Shown: piece by piece, positions 17,224-25,126 of the stretch | Layout: the number at the start of each line of letters is the position of its first letter | How positions within the stretch are numbered: position 1 is the stretch's first letter | NCBI GenBank assembly: GCA_964466115.1 | Contig: CAYXMH010000001.1 | Location: 186,001-250,000 of the forward strand | Direction: 5' to 3' | Length of the DNA: 64,000 nt | DNA from: Pseudolysobacter sp964466115 | Lineage (GTDB): Bacteria; Pseudomonadota; Gammaproteobacteria; Xanthomonadales; Rhodanobacteraceae | Notes under the pieces: generated by a model | Told to the model about the DNA's origin: nothing | What the model saw: the letters and a program-made list of their open reading frames with translations, nothing else | Database searches by the model: none | Program-made: the position numbers and the translations under genes

Positions 17224-18255
17224 TCACAATGCATCCAGCGGACTCAACACACCGCGCCCACCGCGATTCATCACGTGCGTATATATCTGGGTAGTGCTGA
17301 CGTCTTGATGCCCGAGTAATTCCTGCACCGTGCGAATGTCGTATCCCGCTTGCAACATATGCGTGGCGAAACTATGGCGCAAAACGTGTGGCGTGCACGG
17401 CTTATCGATTCCAGCGCGCTTAGCCGCGAGTGAAACGCTTTTCTGAATCGACTGCTCATGCAAATGATGGCGCCGCTCAACCCCGGAGCGCGGATCCACA
17501 CTGCGCACGGCACTCGGGAAAACATATTGCCAACCCCAAGCCTTCGCCGCGTTTCGGTACTTCAATGCCAATGCATCCGGCAACCAAACCTCACCAAATC
17601 CCTCATCGAGATCTTGTCGATGCAGTAAGCGCGCACGATCCATCTGCTCACGCAATGGCAGAATGAGATTTTCTGGCAGAACCGTAACACGGTCCTTGTT
17701 GCCTTTACCTTCGCGAATAATGATCTCGCGCCGCTCAAACTCCACATCTTTGACCCGCAAACGCAAACCTTCCAGCACGCGCATACCCGTTCCATACAAC
17801 AACGACGCCAGCAACCACATCACACCGTTAAGCTCCAACAACAGCTCACGCACTTCCCGTTGGGTCAACACCACCGGCAACCGTCTAGCAACTTTGGCAG
17901 CCACCACCTCACCCAGCCAAGGCAAATCAATCTTCAGTACTTTTTTGTACAGAAACAACAAAGCCGCCTTGGCTTGATTCTGGGTGCTTCCCGAAACATT
18001 ACGCACCACTGCCAAATGAGTCAGGAACGCTTCCACTTCGAAAACACCCATATCACGCGGATGACGTTTGCCATGGAACATGATGTAGCGCCGCACCCAG
18101 TCCGCATAGACATCTTCCGTGCGAATCGAATAATGCAATGCACGAATACAACCGCGCAGCTGATCCAGTAATTTTGGCGGAGGTACGCCAGTACTGATGG
18201 CATTTTCTGATTGGTACATCTGTAAAATATTAGGCGGCCTAAATCGATCATGCAA
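17224..18255 (-). CDS. intI: Integron integrase (tyrosine recombinase)
   Basis: A 343-residue (331 from the second ATG at 18219) site-specific recombinase that captures and shuffles gene cassettes at attI/attC. Catalytic residues are visible: Arg in YGTGMRVLEGLRLRVKD, His-x-x-Arg in TPHVLRHSFATHML, His in LLGHQDVSTTQ and Tyr in IYTHVMNR. The extra helix that separates IntI from XerC/D is present (residues about 200-240, ALKYRNAAKAWGWQYVFPS followed by RRHHLHEQSIQ). It appears complete. It faces away from the cassette array, as usual. No LexA box of known type was recognised upstream. Confidence 0.95.
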   Translation of the reverse strand: MHDRFRPPNILQMYQSENAISTGVPPPKLLDQLRGCIRALHYSIRTEDVYADWVRRYIMFHGKRHPRDMGVFEVEAFLTHLAVVRNVSGSTQNQAKAALLFLYKKVLKIDLPWLGEVVAAKVARRLPVVLTQREVRELLLELNGVMWLLASLLYGTGMRVLEGLRLRVKDVEFERREIIIREGKGNKDRVTVLPENLILPLREQMDRARLLHRQDLDEGFGEVWLPDALALKYRNAAKAWGWQYVFPSAVRSVDPRSGVERRHHLHEQSIQKSVSLAAKRAGIDKPCTPHVLRHSFATHMLQAGYDIRTVQELLGHQDVSTTQIYTHVMNRGGRGVLSPLDAL

Positions 18256-18427
18256 GATACTTCTGATAGAAAAATTCTTTTATGTTTCAGCTCTATTCGA
18301 AAACGATGATTATCGTTATTGACTTTAGACCAACCTAACGCAACACTTATCGCAATTCTAATTCTAGTTATGCCTACTCTGCATCGGGCCGTATCTAGAC
18401 TGCGCGAAATCCCGGATAATCCGACGC
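18256..18427. other. Probable attI region between integrase and first cassette
   Basis: A GTTATGC core at 18367-18373 is the likely recombination point, as in many integrons. ACCTAAC at 18333-18339 fits the complementary simple-site pattern RYYYAAC. A palindrome around TTAGGCGGCCTAA lies nearer intI (18230-18242). TTGACT at 18319-18324 could be the -35 of a cassette promoter, but no good -10 is visible. attI sites vary strongly, so the assignment rests on position next to intI. Confidence 0.55.
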
Positions 18428-19510
18428 ATGGACCTCTTTGACGCTATACATGCTGGGGTATCGGAATCCCCGCCCCCACACACAGACCGGCCGGTTTCAG
18501 CCGTGGACGCCATCATTGCTGATAGTTTCCGACGTGCCTTTGACAGCTACCACCGAGACAAATCAACCGCGCCTTTACTCCTGAACGGCGACGCGCTTGC
18601 CGTCTTGAAGGAGCTTCCAGCGGACTCCGTAGACTTCGTAATGACATCCCCTCCTTACTGGGGAAAGCGAGAGTACGACAATGGCGGCATTGGACTGGAA
18701 GCCAATTACCAAGACTTTGTAAGAGACCTTGCAGCAATCTGTGCCGAGCTAAAGCGCGTCCTGAAGCCGACGGGCTCCTTCTGGCTCAACCTTGGCGATA
18801 CTTACAACGATAAAGGGCTGGTGGGCATCCCTTGGCGGGTGGCGTTTGAGCTTACCGACAACCAAGGTTGGATACTCAGAAACAGCGTCGTATGGAACAA
18901 GTTGAAAGGCGGGATGGACAACAGCAAAGACCGACTCGCCAATTTGCATGAACACGTATTCCATTTCGTGAAGCAGGCCAGGGGCTACTACTACAACGCA
19001 GACGAAATTCGCTCAAAACCGAGAGAAGCAAAGATTGTTAACGGAACGGTTATCTCTGCGACCGGCGTCTCTGGTGTTCGATACAAGCGACAGATTGAAC
19101 TCTCGACAGCCCTGAACGAGGACGAGAAAGAGGCTGCCTTCAGTGCGCTAGAAAAGATGCTTGCAAGTGTTGCAGGTGGAGATATTTCTGATTTCCGAAT
19201 GATTATTCGGGGCCAGCAACGCACCACACACTCCGACAGCGCCAAGGTTTCCGGACGCGCGAAAGAGCTACGAGACAAAGGCTTCTACTTCTTGAAATAC
19301 CATCCAAAGGGAAGCAAACCGGGTGACGTGTGGGACATCATTCCCGAGGATACGCAACGGCGTGAAACTCACTTTGCGGCGTACCCCCAAGATCTTTGTC
19401 GTATACCGCTGCTAGCGACTTGCCCTGAAAACGGTATTGCACTCGATCCGTTTTGTGGGACAGGTACAACCCTCCTCGCCGCTCGTAGTCTTGGCCGTAA
19501 GTCTATTGGC
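18428..19510 (+). pseudogene. DNA methyltransferase (N4/N6 type), 3' end cut off by an IS element
   Basis: About 361 residues of a class-beta DNA methyltransferase. The catalytic motif TSPPYW comes first (near residue 75) and the AdoMet-binding motif DPFCGTGTTLLAARSLGR comes last. The reading frame ends two bases inside the left end of the IS3 element, straight after GRKSIG; in relatives a further strand and helix follow (usually starting IDI or IEI). Both core motifs survive, so residual activity cannot be excluded. As the first cassette of the integron it probably belonged to a restriction-modification unit or was an orphan methylase. Confidence 0.85.
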
Positions 19511-19528
19511 TGAATCGCCCCGGATTCC

Positions 19529-20410
19529 CTAGACATTCCCGAGCCTCAAAGAATATTGCCGTTCATACTCTACTGGGGAAATTCGATTGTTGTAACCATG
19601 CCGACGTTTTGGGTTATAAAACATTTCGATGTAATCAAAGATATCCAAACGCGCCTCTTCTCGGGTTGCATAGATGCGGCGTTTAATGCGCTCTCGCTTA
19701 AGCAACTGAAAAAAACTTTCAGCAACCGCATTATCATGGCAATTACCGCGACGGCTCATGCTACCGACTAAACGGTTTGCCTTTAAAAAATCTTGCCAGT
19801 CGTAGCTGCTGAATTGACTACCCTGATCCGAGTGAACAATGACCTCGTGTTTTGGCTTGCGTCGCCACGTTGCCATCAGAATTGCGTTGAGTGCCAAATC
19901 GCTGGTCATGCGCGGTTGCATGGACCAACCCACGATTTGGCGCGAGAACAAATCCAACACCACCGCCAAATAAAGCCATCCTTCGTAAGTACGAATGTAA
20001 GTGATATCGGTCACCCAAGCTCGGTTCGGCTCAGACACATCAAATTGCTGTTGCAACCGATTGGGTGCGAGGTGTGCGGGGGTGCCACTCTTGTGACTTG
20101 GTCGACGCCGTCGTCCATAACCGGTCTGTGATCTTAAGCCCGCTGCACGCATCAAGCGCGCCACACGATGTTTGCCACAACGCTCTCCCATCTCCTTAAG
20201 ATCGTCACGTACCTTGCGATATCCATACACACCACCGCTTTCCTGCCAAGCCTGCTTGATCTGTTCGGTCTGGCGCTGATCCTCAACCGATCGTGCTGAC
20301 ATCGGTTGTCGACACCACGCGTAGTATCCGCTGGGATGAACGTCTACAACGCTGCATAAACGCCGCACCGCGTAGTGCTCTTCATAGGCTTTCACAAATG
20401 CGTACCTCAC
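19529..20410 (-). CDS. IS3-family transposase OrfB (DDE integrase domain)
   Basis: A 293-residue catalytic subunit with an N-terminal HTH_21-like region (ESGGVYGYRKVRDDL) and an rve core. The DDE triad lies in WVTDITYIRTYEGW, VIVHSDQGSQFSS and AVAESFFQLLKRE. It overlaps the end of orfA by 4 bp. The A6G run in orfA at 20440-20446 (minus strand) is a typical -1 frameshift site, so the active OrfAB fusion is probably made by frameshifting. Confidence 0.95.
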   Translation of the reverse strand: MRYAFVKAYEEHYAVRRLCSVVDVHPSGYYAWCRQPMSARSVEDQRQTEQIKQAWQESGGVYGYRKVRDDLKEMGERCGKHRVARLMRAAGLRSQTGYGRRRRPSHKSGTPAHLAPNRLQQQFDVSEPNRAWVTDITYIRTYEGWLYLAVVLDLFSRQIVGWSMQPRMTSDLALNAILMATWRRKPKHEVIVHSDQGSQFSSYDWQDFLKANRLVGSMSRRGNCHDNAVAESFFQLLKRERIKRRIYATREEARLDIFDYIEMFYNPKRRHGYNNRISPVEYERQYSLRLGNV

Positions 20411-20694
20411 CCGGACTGCTTGGCAAAGTACGCGGCGGCCTTTTTTAGGATGTCGCGCTCTTCCGTCACTCGGCGCAACTCTGCCTTGAGTTGCCGAAGT
20501 TCTTCTTGCGTACCGTTTCGTTGCGCTTGTTCAACCGGATCACCCGCATAGCGTTTGACCCACGCGTACAAACTGTGACCGCTCATACCCAACCGTCCGG
20601 CTACCTCCGCAACCGAATGGCCTCGTTCCGTCACCTGTTTAACTGCACCAACCTTGAACTCTTCTGTATATCGCTGTCTGCCTTTCATTTCCAT
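20407..20694 (-). CDS. IS3-family transposase OrfA
   Basis: A 95-residue DNA-binding subunit: helix-turn-helix of the HTH_Tnp_1 type (EFKVGAVKQVTERGHSVAEVAGRLGMS) followed by a leucine-zipper-like coiled coil (EELRQLKAELRRVTEERDILKKA). It carries the slippery A6G heptamer near its 3' end. Confidence 0.93.
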   Translation of the reverse strand: MEMKGRQRYTEEFKVGAVKQVTERGHSVAEVAGRLGMSGHSLYAWVKRYAGDPVEQAQRNGTQEELRQLKAELRRVTEERDILKKAAAYFAKQSG

Positions 20695-20751
20695 CTCCTG
20701 ATTGCCTCATGTTAGAGGCTACAGGATGTCTATGAAATCCGGGGCGATTCA

Positions 20752-20938
20752 ATATGATGGCTCATCACCGCCAGGTTATTCGTTATATCAATTGCAATGT
20801 ACAACCGATGGACTTCCCGCATCGAGTCCTTTCACAAGTGAATTAGTCGGTGATATGCCGACAACTTTTGGAAGTGATTTAATTGCAAATATGACCCTCT
20901 TCACGCTCGATCGAATTTTTGCTGACCAGTTTGAATAG
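20752..20938 (+). pseudogene. C-terminal remnant of an unidentified gene next to the IS
   Basis: Directly after the IS right end the frame beginning YDGSSPPGYSLYQLQC stays open for about 62 codons to TAG at 20936-20938. There is no start of its own and the segment does not look like the missing methylase tail. It is probably the 3' end of a second gene whose 5' part was lost together with the methylase end. A restriction endonuclease partner is a natural guess but nothing in the remnant proves it. Confidence 0.45.
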
Positions 20939-20984
20939 CTCCTCCTTTTAGCGTAGGCGACATAGGAACCAATGCGACTCCACC

Positions 20985-21359
20985 ATGGCCGACGAACATC
21001 TTCTACAGGGTTCATGTCACTGCGGTGCAGTTCGCCTCACGCTGCCATCAGCACCCGAAAAGGCAACCAAATGCAACTGTTCCCTCTGCAGGCGCCTTGG
21101 CGGACTCTGGGCGTATTACGAGTTCGGCACGGTTCGGGTAGAGGGACATCCGGAAAACACCACCGAGTACATTTGGGGCGATAAGACGCTACGCAACGTG
21201 CGCTGCAAGACCTGCGGGTGCGTGACGCATTGGGAACCACTCGTACCGGAAACGGGTAGCAAGCACGGCGTCAACCTCAATAACTTCGATCCGCGTCTTC
21301 AGCAGTCTGTTCAGATTCGCCGTTTCGATGGTGCGGACACTTGGACATTCATCGACTGA
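20985..21359 (+). CDS. GFA/CENP-V family zinc protein (cassette)
   Basis: A 124-residue protein with the GFA (Mss4-like) zinc-binding pattern: GSCHCGAVRL, CNCSLCRRLGG and VRCKTCGCVTHW. The family is named after an enzyme first linked to glutathione-dependent formaldehyde activation; most members have no proven reaction. Its stop lies 18 bp before a clear attC site, so gene plus attC form an integron cassette. A second, different GFA protein lies at 27547-27927. Confidence 0.88.
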   Translation: MADEHLLQGSCHCGAVRLTLPSAPEKATKCNCSLCRRLGGLWAYYEFGTVRVEGHPENTTEYIWGDKTLRNVRCKTCGCVTHWEPLVPETGSKHGVNLNNFDPRLQQSVQIRRFDGADTWTFID

Positions 21360-21377
21360 GCGGACCGCCGCAGTGCC

Positions 21378-21455
21378 GCCCAACCATTCCATCGAGGGGA
21401 CGTGCAACATCCGGCTTCGCCAGCTGCCGCCTGCCGCTTATGTCAACCGTTAGGT
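21378..21455 (+). other. attC recombination site
   Basis: R'' GCCCAAC (21378-21384) and R' GTTAGGT (21449-21455) match RYYYAAC and GTTRRRY. Between them, ATTCCATCGAGGGGACGTGC on the left and CGCTTATGTCAACC on the right resemble the L'' and L' boxes of Xanthomonas/Pseudomonas-type attC sites. The length of 78 bp is normal. It closes the GFA cassette. Confidence 0.8.
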
Positions 21456-21477
21456 TTCTGCCAAATATATTATACTC

Positions 21478-21507
21478 TTGACATATCATTATTGGTATAT
21501 ACATAAT
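21478..21507 (+). promoter_or_regulatory. Cassette-borne promoter for the toxin-antitoxin pair
   Basis: TTGACA (21478-21483) and CATAAT (21502-21507) are 18 bp apart, a strong sigma-70 match in an AT-rich stretch right after the attC site. The predicted start point falls at or just beside the toxin ATG (21513), which would give a leaderless mRNA. Toxin-antitoxin cassettes commonly bring their own promoter. Confidence 0.6.
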
Positions 21508-21512
21508 GAGTT

Positions 21513-21797
21513 ATGTGGAGAATCGAGGAACACCGTCGTATCGAAAAACAACTTTCGGGTTCCGTTCCTATTGAGATTCTGAAGCGTTACGAGAAATGGA
21601 AAGACATTGCCAGACTATCGGGACCGCCGGGATTACGAACCATCAAAGGATTTCATGATGAAGCCCTATCCGGGGAATGGAAAGGACATCGTTCCTCCCG
21701 ACTCGGGTTGCAATGGCGCGTGATTTACCGAGTCGTTGCCAATGTATTGCTGATTCAGGTTATTCAAGTCACCGCCCATGATTATAGGAGGCCATGA
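21513..21797 (+). CDS. RelE/HigB-family toxin
   Basis: A 94-residue ribosome-dependent mRNA interferase-type toxin. The segment PIEILKRYEKWKDIARLSGPPGLRTIKGFHDE and the C-terminal VTAHDYRR are characteristic of the toxin group encoded before an XRE antitoxin. Basic residues for RNA binding are present (GHRSSRLGLQWRVIYRV). The antitoxin gene follows one base after the stop. Such pairs stabilise integron arrays against cassette loss. Confidence 0.88.
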   Translation: MWRIEEHRRIEKQLSGSVPIEILKRYEKWKDIARLSGPPGLRTIKGFHDEALSGEWKGHRSSRLGLQWRVIYRVVANVLLIQVIQVTAHDYRRP

Positions 21798-21798
21798 G

Positions 21799-22059
21799 AT
21801 GAAAACATTCCGTCCTGCGAAAAAACGAGTTGAGGTCTCGGTGGGAGAGTCTGTTCGTATCGTGCGCGAACTCCAAGAGCTCAGCCAAAACCAACTTTCC
21901 GAGCTCACGGGCATTCCCCAAGCGACCATCTCAGCCATTGAAAACGGACGAGTAAATTTAGGTATCGAACGTGCGAAGGTGCTTGCTCGTTCCCTCAAGT
22001 GCCATCCTGCTGTATTAGTCTTTCCCGGCTGGGAGGTTTCGCTTGGCCATGCAGCCTAA
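21799..22059 (+). CDS. HigA-like XRE-family antitoxin
   Basis: An 86-residue protein with a helix-turn-helix (QNQLSELTGIPQATISAIENGR) that neutralises the toxin and represses the operon. An ideal AGGAGG ribosome binding site lies at 21786-21791 inside the toxin gene, which fixes the start at 21799. GCCTAAC at 22054-22060 overlaps the stop and could be the R'' half of an attC, but a fitting R' was not found. Confidence 0.88.
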   Translation: MKTFRPAKKRVEVSVGESVRIVRELQELSQNQLSELTGIPQATISAIENGRVNLGIERAKVLARSLKCHPAVLVFPGWEVSLGHAA

Positions 22060-22132
22060 CCAAGCAACGGCTAAGTCATCACGTTGATTGCCCTGCAACC
22101 GCGCGTCGGTTTACTTTTTGAGTAGGTGTAAT

Positions 22133-22432
22133 ATGGTAGATGGGCCCGAGTTGTTAAAAATATGGCACTTCCCAATTACCCTACGACATGGCCTTACCTT
22201 GGTCGCTCGCCAAGATGCAATCGCATGCGTCCAACGAATCGTTTCAGGACAGTGTCGGTTCTATGGCTATGATGCTTTTACTGTCTTTACTGATAACAAC
22301 ATTCAGCCACATATGGAGTTCAGCTGTAGCTGGGAGCAATCCAATCCGTCACTCGATACTCTATTGGCTACACTGCATTCACATCCCGCAAACATCACTC
22401 ATTATGAATTTGTGTTTGAGAGCGCCGTCTAA
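22133..22432 (+). CDS. Hypothetical cassette protein
   Basis: A 99-residue soluble protein with no recognised family, lying between the antitoxin and a probable attC site. The C-terminal half (CSWEQSNPSLDTLLATLHSHPANITHYEFVFE) alternates helix and strand. Its position, length and orientation are those of a typical integron cassette gene of unknown function. Confidence 0.6.
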   Translation: MVDGPELLKIWHFPITLRHGLTLVARQDAIACVQRIVSGQCRFYGYDAFTVFTDNNIQPHMEFSCSWEQSNPSLDTLLATLHSHPANITHYEFVFESAV

Positions 22433-22462
22433 TGGCTCACTCCATGGACATGGGTTCCCCTG

Positions 22463-22604
22463 GCCTAACCTGGCAACCACGCCGACCGCGGTTACGTCAT
22501 CGCGTTTCCTGCGCCACATCCCTGGGGACAAGCGGCGCGTCGTGAGTGAACCGGTGTGCTAGATGATGTCATTTGCGTCCTGCATCGAACGGCTAACGTT
22601 GGGC
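22463..22604 (+). other. Probable attC site (long type)
   Basis: GCCTAAC at 22463-22469 and GTTGGGC at 22598-22604 fit the R'' and R' patterns, 142 bp overall, at the long end of the known range. Partial complementarity near the ends (CTCCATGGAC on the left against TGCGTCCTGCATCGAAC on the right) could also place R'' at GTCTAAT a little upstream. It lies between the hypothetical cassette gene and the VOC gene. Confidence 0.55.
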
Positions 22605-22642
22605 GTGATCATGCCGTTTCATTTTTTAAAGGGAGAGTTCAG

Positions 22643-23143
22643 ATGCGTTACAAACGATTTGCGGTTGCCGCTGCACTTTCCATCTTTTCGGCATTCGCCC
22701 TAGCGGAAACCGCCACAGCGGATTCAAACCCGCCTTCAAGCAATCATCCAGAACAAAAACCCATGACCCGAGTCACGGGCATTGGCGGCGTTTTCCTGAA
22801 GGCAAAGGACCCAGCAAAGCTGCGCGCCTGGTACAAAGAGCACCTTGGCATTGACGTTCAAGTATGGGGCGGAGCAAAGTTTCATTGGGCGGATGGTTCA
22901 GGCCATCCAATTGCCGGAACCACCGCATGGTTCGTGGGAGACGGGAAGAACTTTGCGCCCAGCACCGCGTCGTTTATGGTCAACTATCGGGTGTCCGACC
23001 TCCATGCACTTTTGGCTGCGCTGCGTACGGAAGGATGTGAGGTCTTAGAGAAAACCGAAGAATCCGAGTACGGCAAGTTTGGTTGGGTCATGGACCCTGA
23101 GGGTAATAAAGTCGAGCTGTGGCAACCGCCCGAAGGAAAGTAA
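22643..23143 (+). CDS. Secreted VOC (glyoxalase-like) family protein
   Basis: A 166-residue protein with an N-terminal signal peptide (about 23 residues ending ALAETA) and one vicinal-oxygen-chelate domain: VTGIGGVFLKAKDPAKLRAWY, then KFHWADGSG and the C-terminal KFGWVMDPEGNKVELWQPPE. Such domains bind a metal and act in glyoxalase, dioxygenase or resistance roles. Export to the periplasm is unusual for the family. GGGAGA upstream is a good ribosome binding site. A GTTAGGC half site lies 23 bp after the stop. Confidence 0.87.
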   Translation: MRYKRFAVAAALSIFSAFALAETATADSNPPSSNHPEQKPMTRVTGIGGVFLKAKDPAKLRAWYKEHLGIDVQVWGGAKFHWADGSGHPIAGTTAWFVGDGKNFAPSTASFMVNYRVSDLHALLAALRTEGCEVLEKTEESEYGKFGWVMDPEGNKVELWQPPEGK

Positions 23144-23165
23144 ACGTGTGTACACCCACCGAGGT

Positions 23166-23172
23166 GTTAGGC
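23166..23172 (+). other. attC-like half site (R')
   Basis: GTTAGGC preceded by CACCGAG matches the 3' end of many attC sites. No RYYYAAC partner with complementary L boxes was found upstream, so this is at best a degraded attC that once closed the VOC cassette. Confidence 0.35.
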
Positions 23173-23247
23173 ATCGCACCGGTTACGCTTCCGAAATTGG
23201 GTTTTTCAAATGCGGGTTATTGACAGCAAACGGTAAGGAATTAACGC

Positions 23248-23694
23248 ATGTCCGATCGTACGGTTCGTCTTCATCGAATACTCCGCGCCAAGCCTGAGAA
23301 GGTCTATCGCGCGTTCCTCGAGCCAAGCGCCATGGCCAAATGGTTGCCTCCTTATGGCTTTACCTGCACGGTGCATCACCTAGATGCCCGCGTGGGAGGC
23401 ACATTTCGGATGTCATTCCACAACTTCTCCAGCGGCAATGGACATTCATTCGGCGGTGAATACCTCGAACTGGTCCCGAACCAGACCCTTCGCTATACGG
23501 ACAAGTTCGAAGACCCGAATTTGCCTGGTGTGCTAGAAGTGACCGTACAATTAAAGCCCGTCGTGTGTGGAACGGAGATCAACATCACTCAAAGCGGAAT
23601 TCCAGACGCTATTCCGCTGGAGATGTGCTATCTCGGTTGGCAAGAGTCGATACTACAATTGGCAACGCTGGTCGAGCCTGACATTCCGGGATAG
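23248..23694 (+). CDS. SRPBCC/AHSA1-domain protein
   Basis: A 148-residue START-like protein with the AHSA1 pattern: VRLHRILRAKPEKVYRAFLEPSAMAKWLPP near the N-terminus and a C-terminal amphipathic helix (LGWQESILQLATLVE). The fold has a hydrophobic cavity for small ligands; the substrate is unknown. AAGGA precedes the ATG. It is a plus-strand single gene in the accessory region right of the integron. Confidence 0.87.
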   Translation: MSDRTVRLHRILRAKPEKVYRAFLEPSAMAKWLPPYGFTCTVHHLDARVGGTFRMSFHNFSSGNGHSFGGEYLELVPNQTLRYTDKFEDPNLPGVLEVTVQLKPVVCGTEINITQSGIPDAIPLEMCYLGWQESILQLATLVEPDIPG

Positions 23695-23867
23695 AAACGA
23701 AGATGCTCCCGCTTAAATCGACGCGCACGGTACGGCTGCATACTGGTATGGGGAGCTCGCTCCAATATGAAGCCTAAAATACCATCCAAACCGGTTGCTG
23801 GAGATATTGGGGGGTTTACGTCCGGGCTCTCAAGAACGTTGGTTTAACTCAAACACAGGTCATTACG

Positions 23868-24491
23868 GTGCAAGCGCTATTTGTCCACGGAATGGGTCGT
23901 TCGCCGCTATCCGGTTGGCCGCTCCTGCTGCGCCTGAAAATGGCAGGAGTGTCGGTTGGAACGTTCGGATATTTTGTATCCATAGAAGACTTCAACTCAA
24001 TTGTGAAGCGCTTGGTAATAGCCATCACACAAATTGCCTTCAAGGGTGACTATGTCGTGATCGGGCACTCCCTGGGCGGAGTCCTATTGCGTGCAGCGGT
24101 AAGCGCTCTGCCTGCTGAAGTTCCCCGCCCAGGGCGCGCGTTCATGCTGGGGTCGCCTGTTCGTTCCTCTAGTCTGGCACTGAGCTTGAGCGGCAATCCA
24201 ATCTTCCGGCTGCTCACCAGGGATTGTGGACAAATGCTGGGTTCAGGGTCGAGAATGAGTTCGGTCGCACCCATGCAGGCGCCAACCACCACGGTCATCG
24301 GTATTCAAGGATTGTCGCTTACTCGTCGCCACTTCGGTGCGGAACCTAACGACGGGGTTGTTTCAGTTTCGGAGGTATGTGCTGAATGGCAAGATGAGCA
24401 AATTCAGATCGAGCAGATGCACACTATCCTTCCGCTAAGCAGGCGAGTAGCCAAGATCATTCTTCAGCGATTGAAGCAAGCGGATAGCTGA
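23868..24491 (+). CDS. Alpha/beta-hydrolase fold protein, lipase-like
   Basis: A 207-residue putative hydrolase. ALFVHGMGRSPLSGWPLLLR matches the oxyanion-hole region (HGMG), and VVIGHSLGGVLLRAAV contains the nucleophile elbow GHSLGG with the catalytic serine. The acid and histidine are probably in PNDGVVSVSEV and MHTILPLS. No signal peptide is seen. It starts with GTG. Similar proteins are annotated as alpha/beta hydrolases or PGAP1-like; the substrate is unknown. Confidence 0.82.
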   Translation: MQALFVHGMGRSPLSGWPLLLRLKMAGVSVGTFGYFVSIEDFNSIVKRLVIAITQIAFKGDYVVIGHSLGGVLLRAAVSALPAEVPRPGRAFMLGSPVRSSSLALSLSGNPIFRLLTRDCGQMLGSGSRMSSVAPMQAPTTTVIGIQGLSLTRRHFGAEPNDGVVSVSEVCAEWQDEQIQIEQMHTILPLSRRVAKIILQRLKQADS

Positions 24492-24622
24492 CACTTCCTG
24501 CCAACGGACGGTCGGCAGTCCGCTGAAATCAAGCGCGTTACGCGGCGCCGTATTGAAGTCTGCCATGCCGCTCCTGTACTGCCTTGCGCATGAAATACAT
24601 TTCGAACTTCTAGGATGAAAAC

Positions 24623-25060
24623 ATGAAAAAACCGGATGCAACCCAAGACCTGCCGGCATCGGAACTCATCTCGGGAAAAATCGCCGAACTTAAGGGATGG
24701 CGCGGGGAAACCTTAAGCAGAATGCGCAAGCTCATTAAGGCCGCGGATCCGGACGTCGTCGAGGAATGGAAATGGATGGGCACTCCGGTTTGGTCGCACG
24801 AGGGCATCATCTGCACTGGCGAATCCTACAAGAAGGTTGTGAAGCTCACGTTCGCCAAGGGTGCATCTCTGAGGGATCCCGCCCGCCTCTTCAACTCGAG
24901 CCTCGACGGAAACGTACGCCGCGCCATTGACATCCACGAAGGGGAAGAGATTGATGCATCCGCCTTCAAGGCACTCGTTCGCCAAGCGATCGCTTTTAAC
25001 CGTTCTAAAAAAAATCCAAGCCTTCAAAGAAAGCGACGTCATGAGAAATTCCGCCCCTGA
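24623..25060 (+). CDS. DUF1801-family protein
   Basis: A 145-residue protein of the DUF1801 (YdhG-like) fold: GWRGETLSRMRKLIKAADPDVVEEWKWMGTPVWSHEGIICT, then YKKVVKLTFAKGASLRDPARLFNSSL. Family members have no established biochemical function. The C-terminus is strongly basic (SKKNPSLQRKRRHEKFR). AGGATG lies upstream of the ATG. Confidence 0.85.
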   Translation: MKKPDATQDLPASELISGKIAELKGWRGETLSRMRKLIKAADPDVVEEWKWMGTPVWSHEGIICTGESYKKVVKLTFAKGASLRDPARLFNSSLDGNVRRAIDIHEGEEIDASAFKALVRQAIAFNRSKKNPSLQRKRRHEKFRP

Positions 25061-25126
25061 ACAGCCGGTCCGATATCGATCTTCTAACTATTGCGTGGTG
25101 TATTTCTTGATTGGGCGAGGTCGAGC

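Larger units (their letters stand above)
19511..20751. mobile_element. IS3-family insertion sequence, 1241 bp
   Basis: The ends are inverted repeats TGAATCGCCCCGGATT at 19511 and its complement ending at 20751; similarity extends about 26 bp with two mismatches. It carries orfA and orfB on the minus strand. The three flanking bases differ on the two sides (GGC left, ATA right), so the 3-bp target duplication expected for IS3 is missing. This suggests a deletion next to the element after insertion. Both transposase frames look intact. Confidence 0.93.

Noticed and set aside
17224..18255. XerC/XerD assignment for the integrase
   Set aside because: The IntI-specific extra helix and the adjacent attI/attC context point to an integron integrase.
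22054..22115. attC site straight after the antitoxin gene
   Set aside because: GCCTAAC fits R'', but no GTTRRRY with complementary L boxes follows within the usual length.
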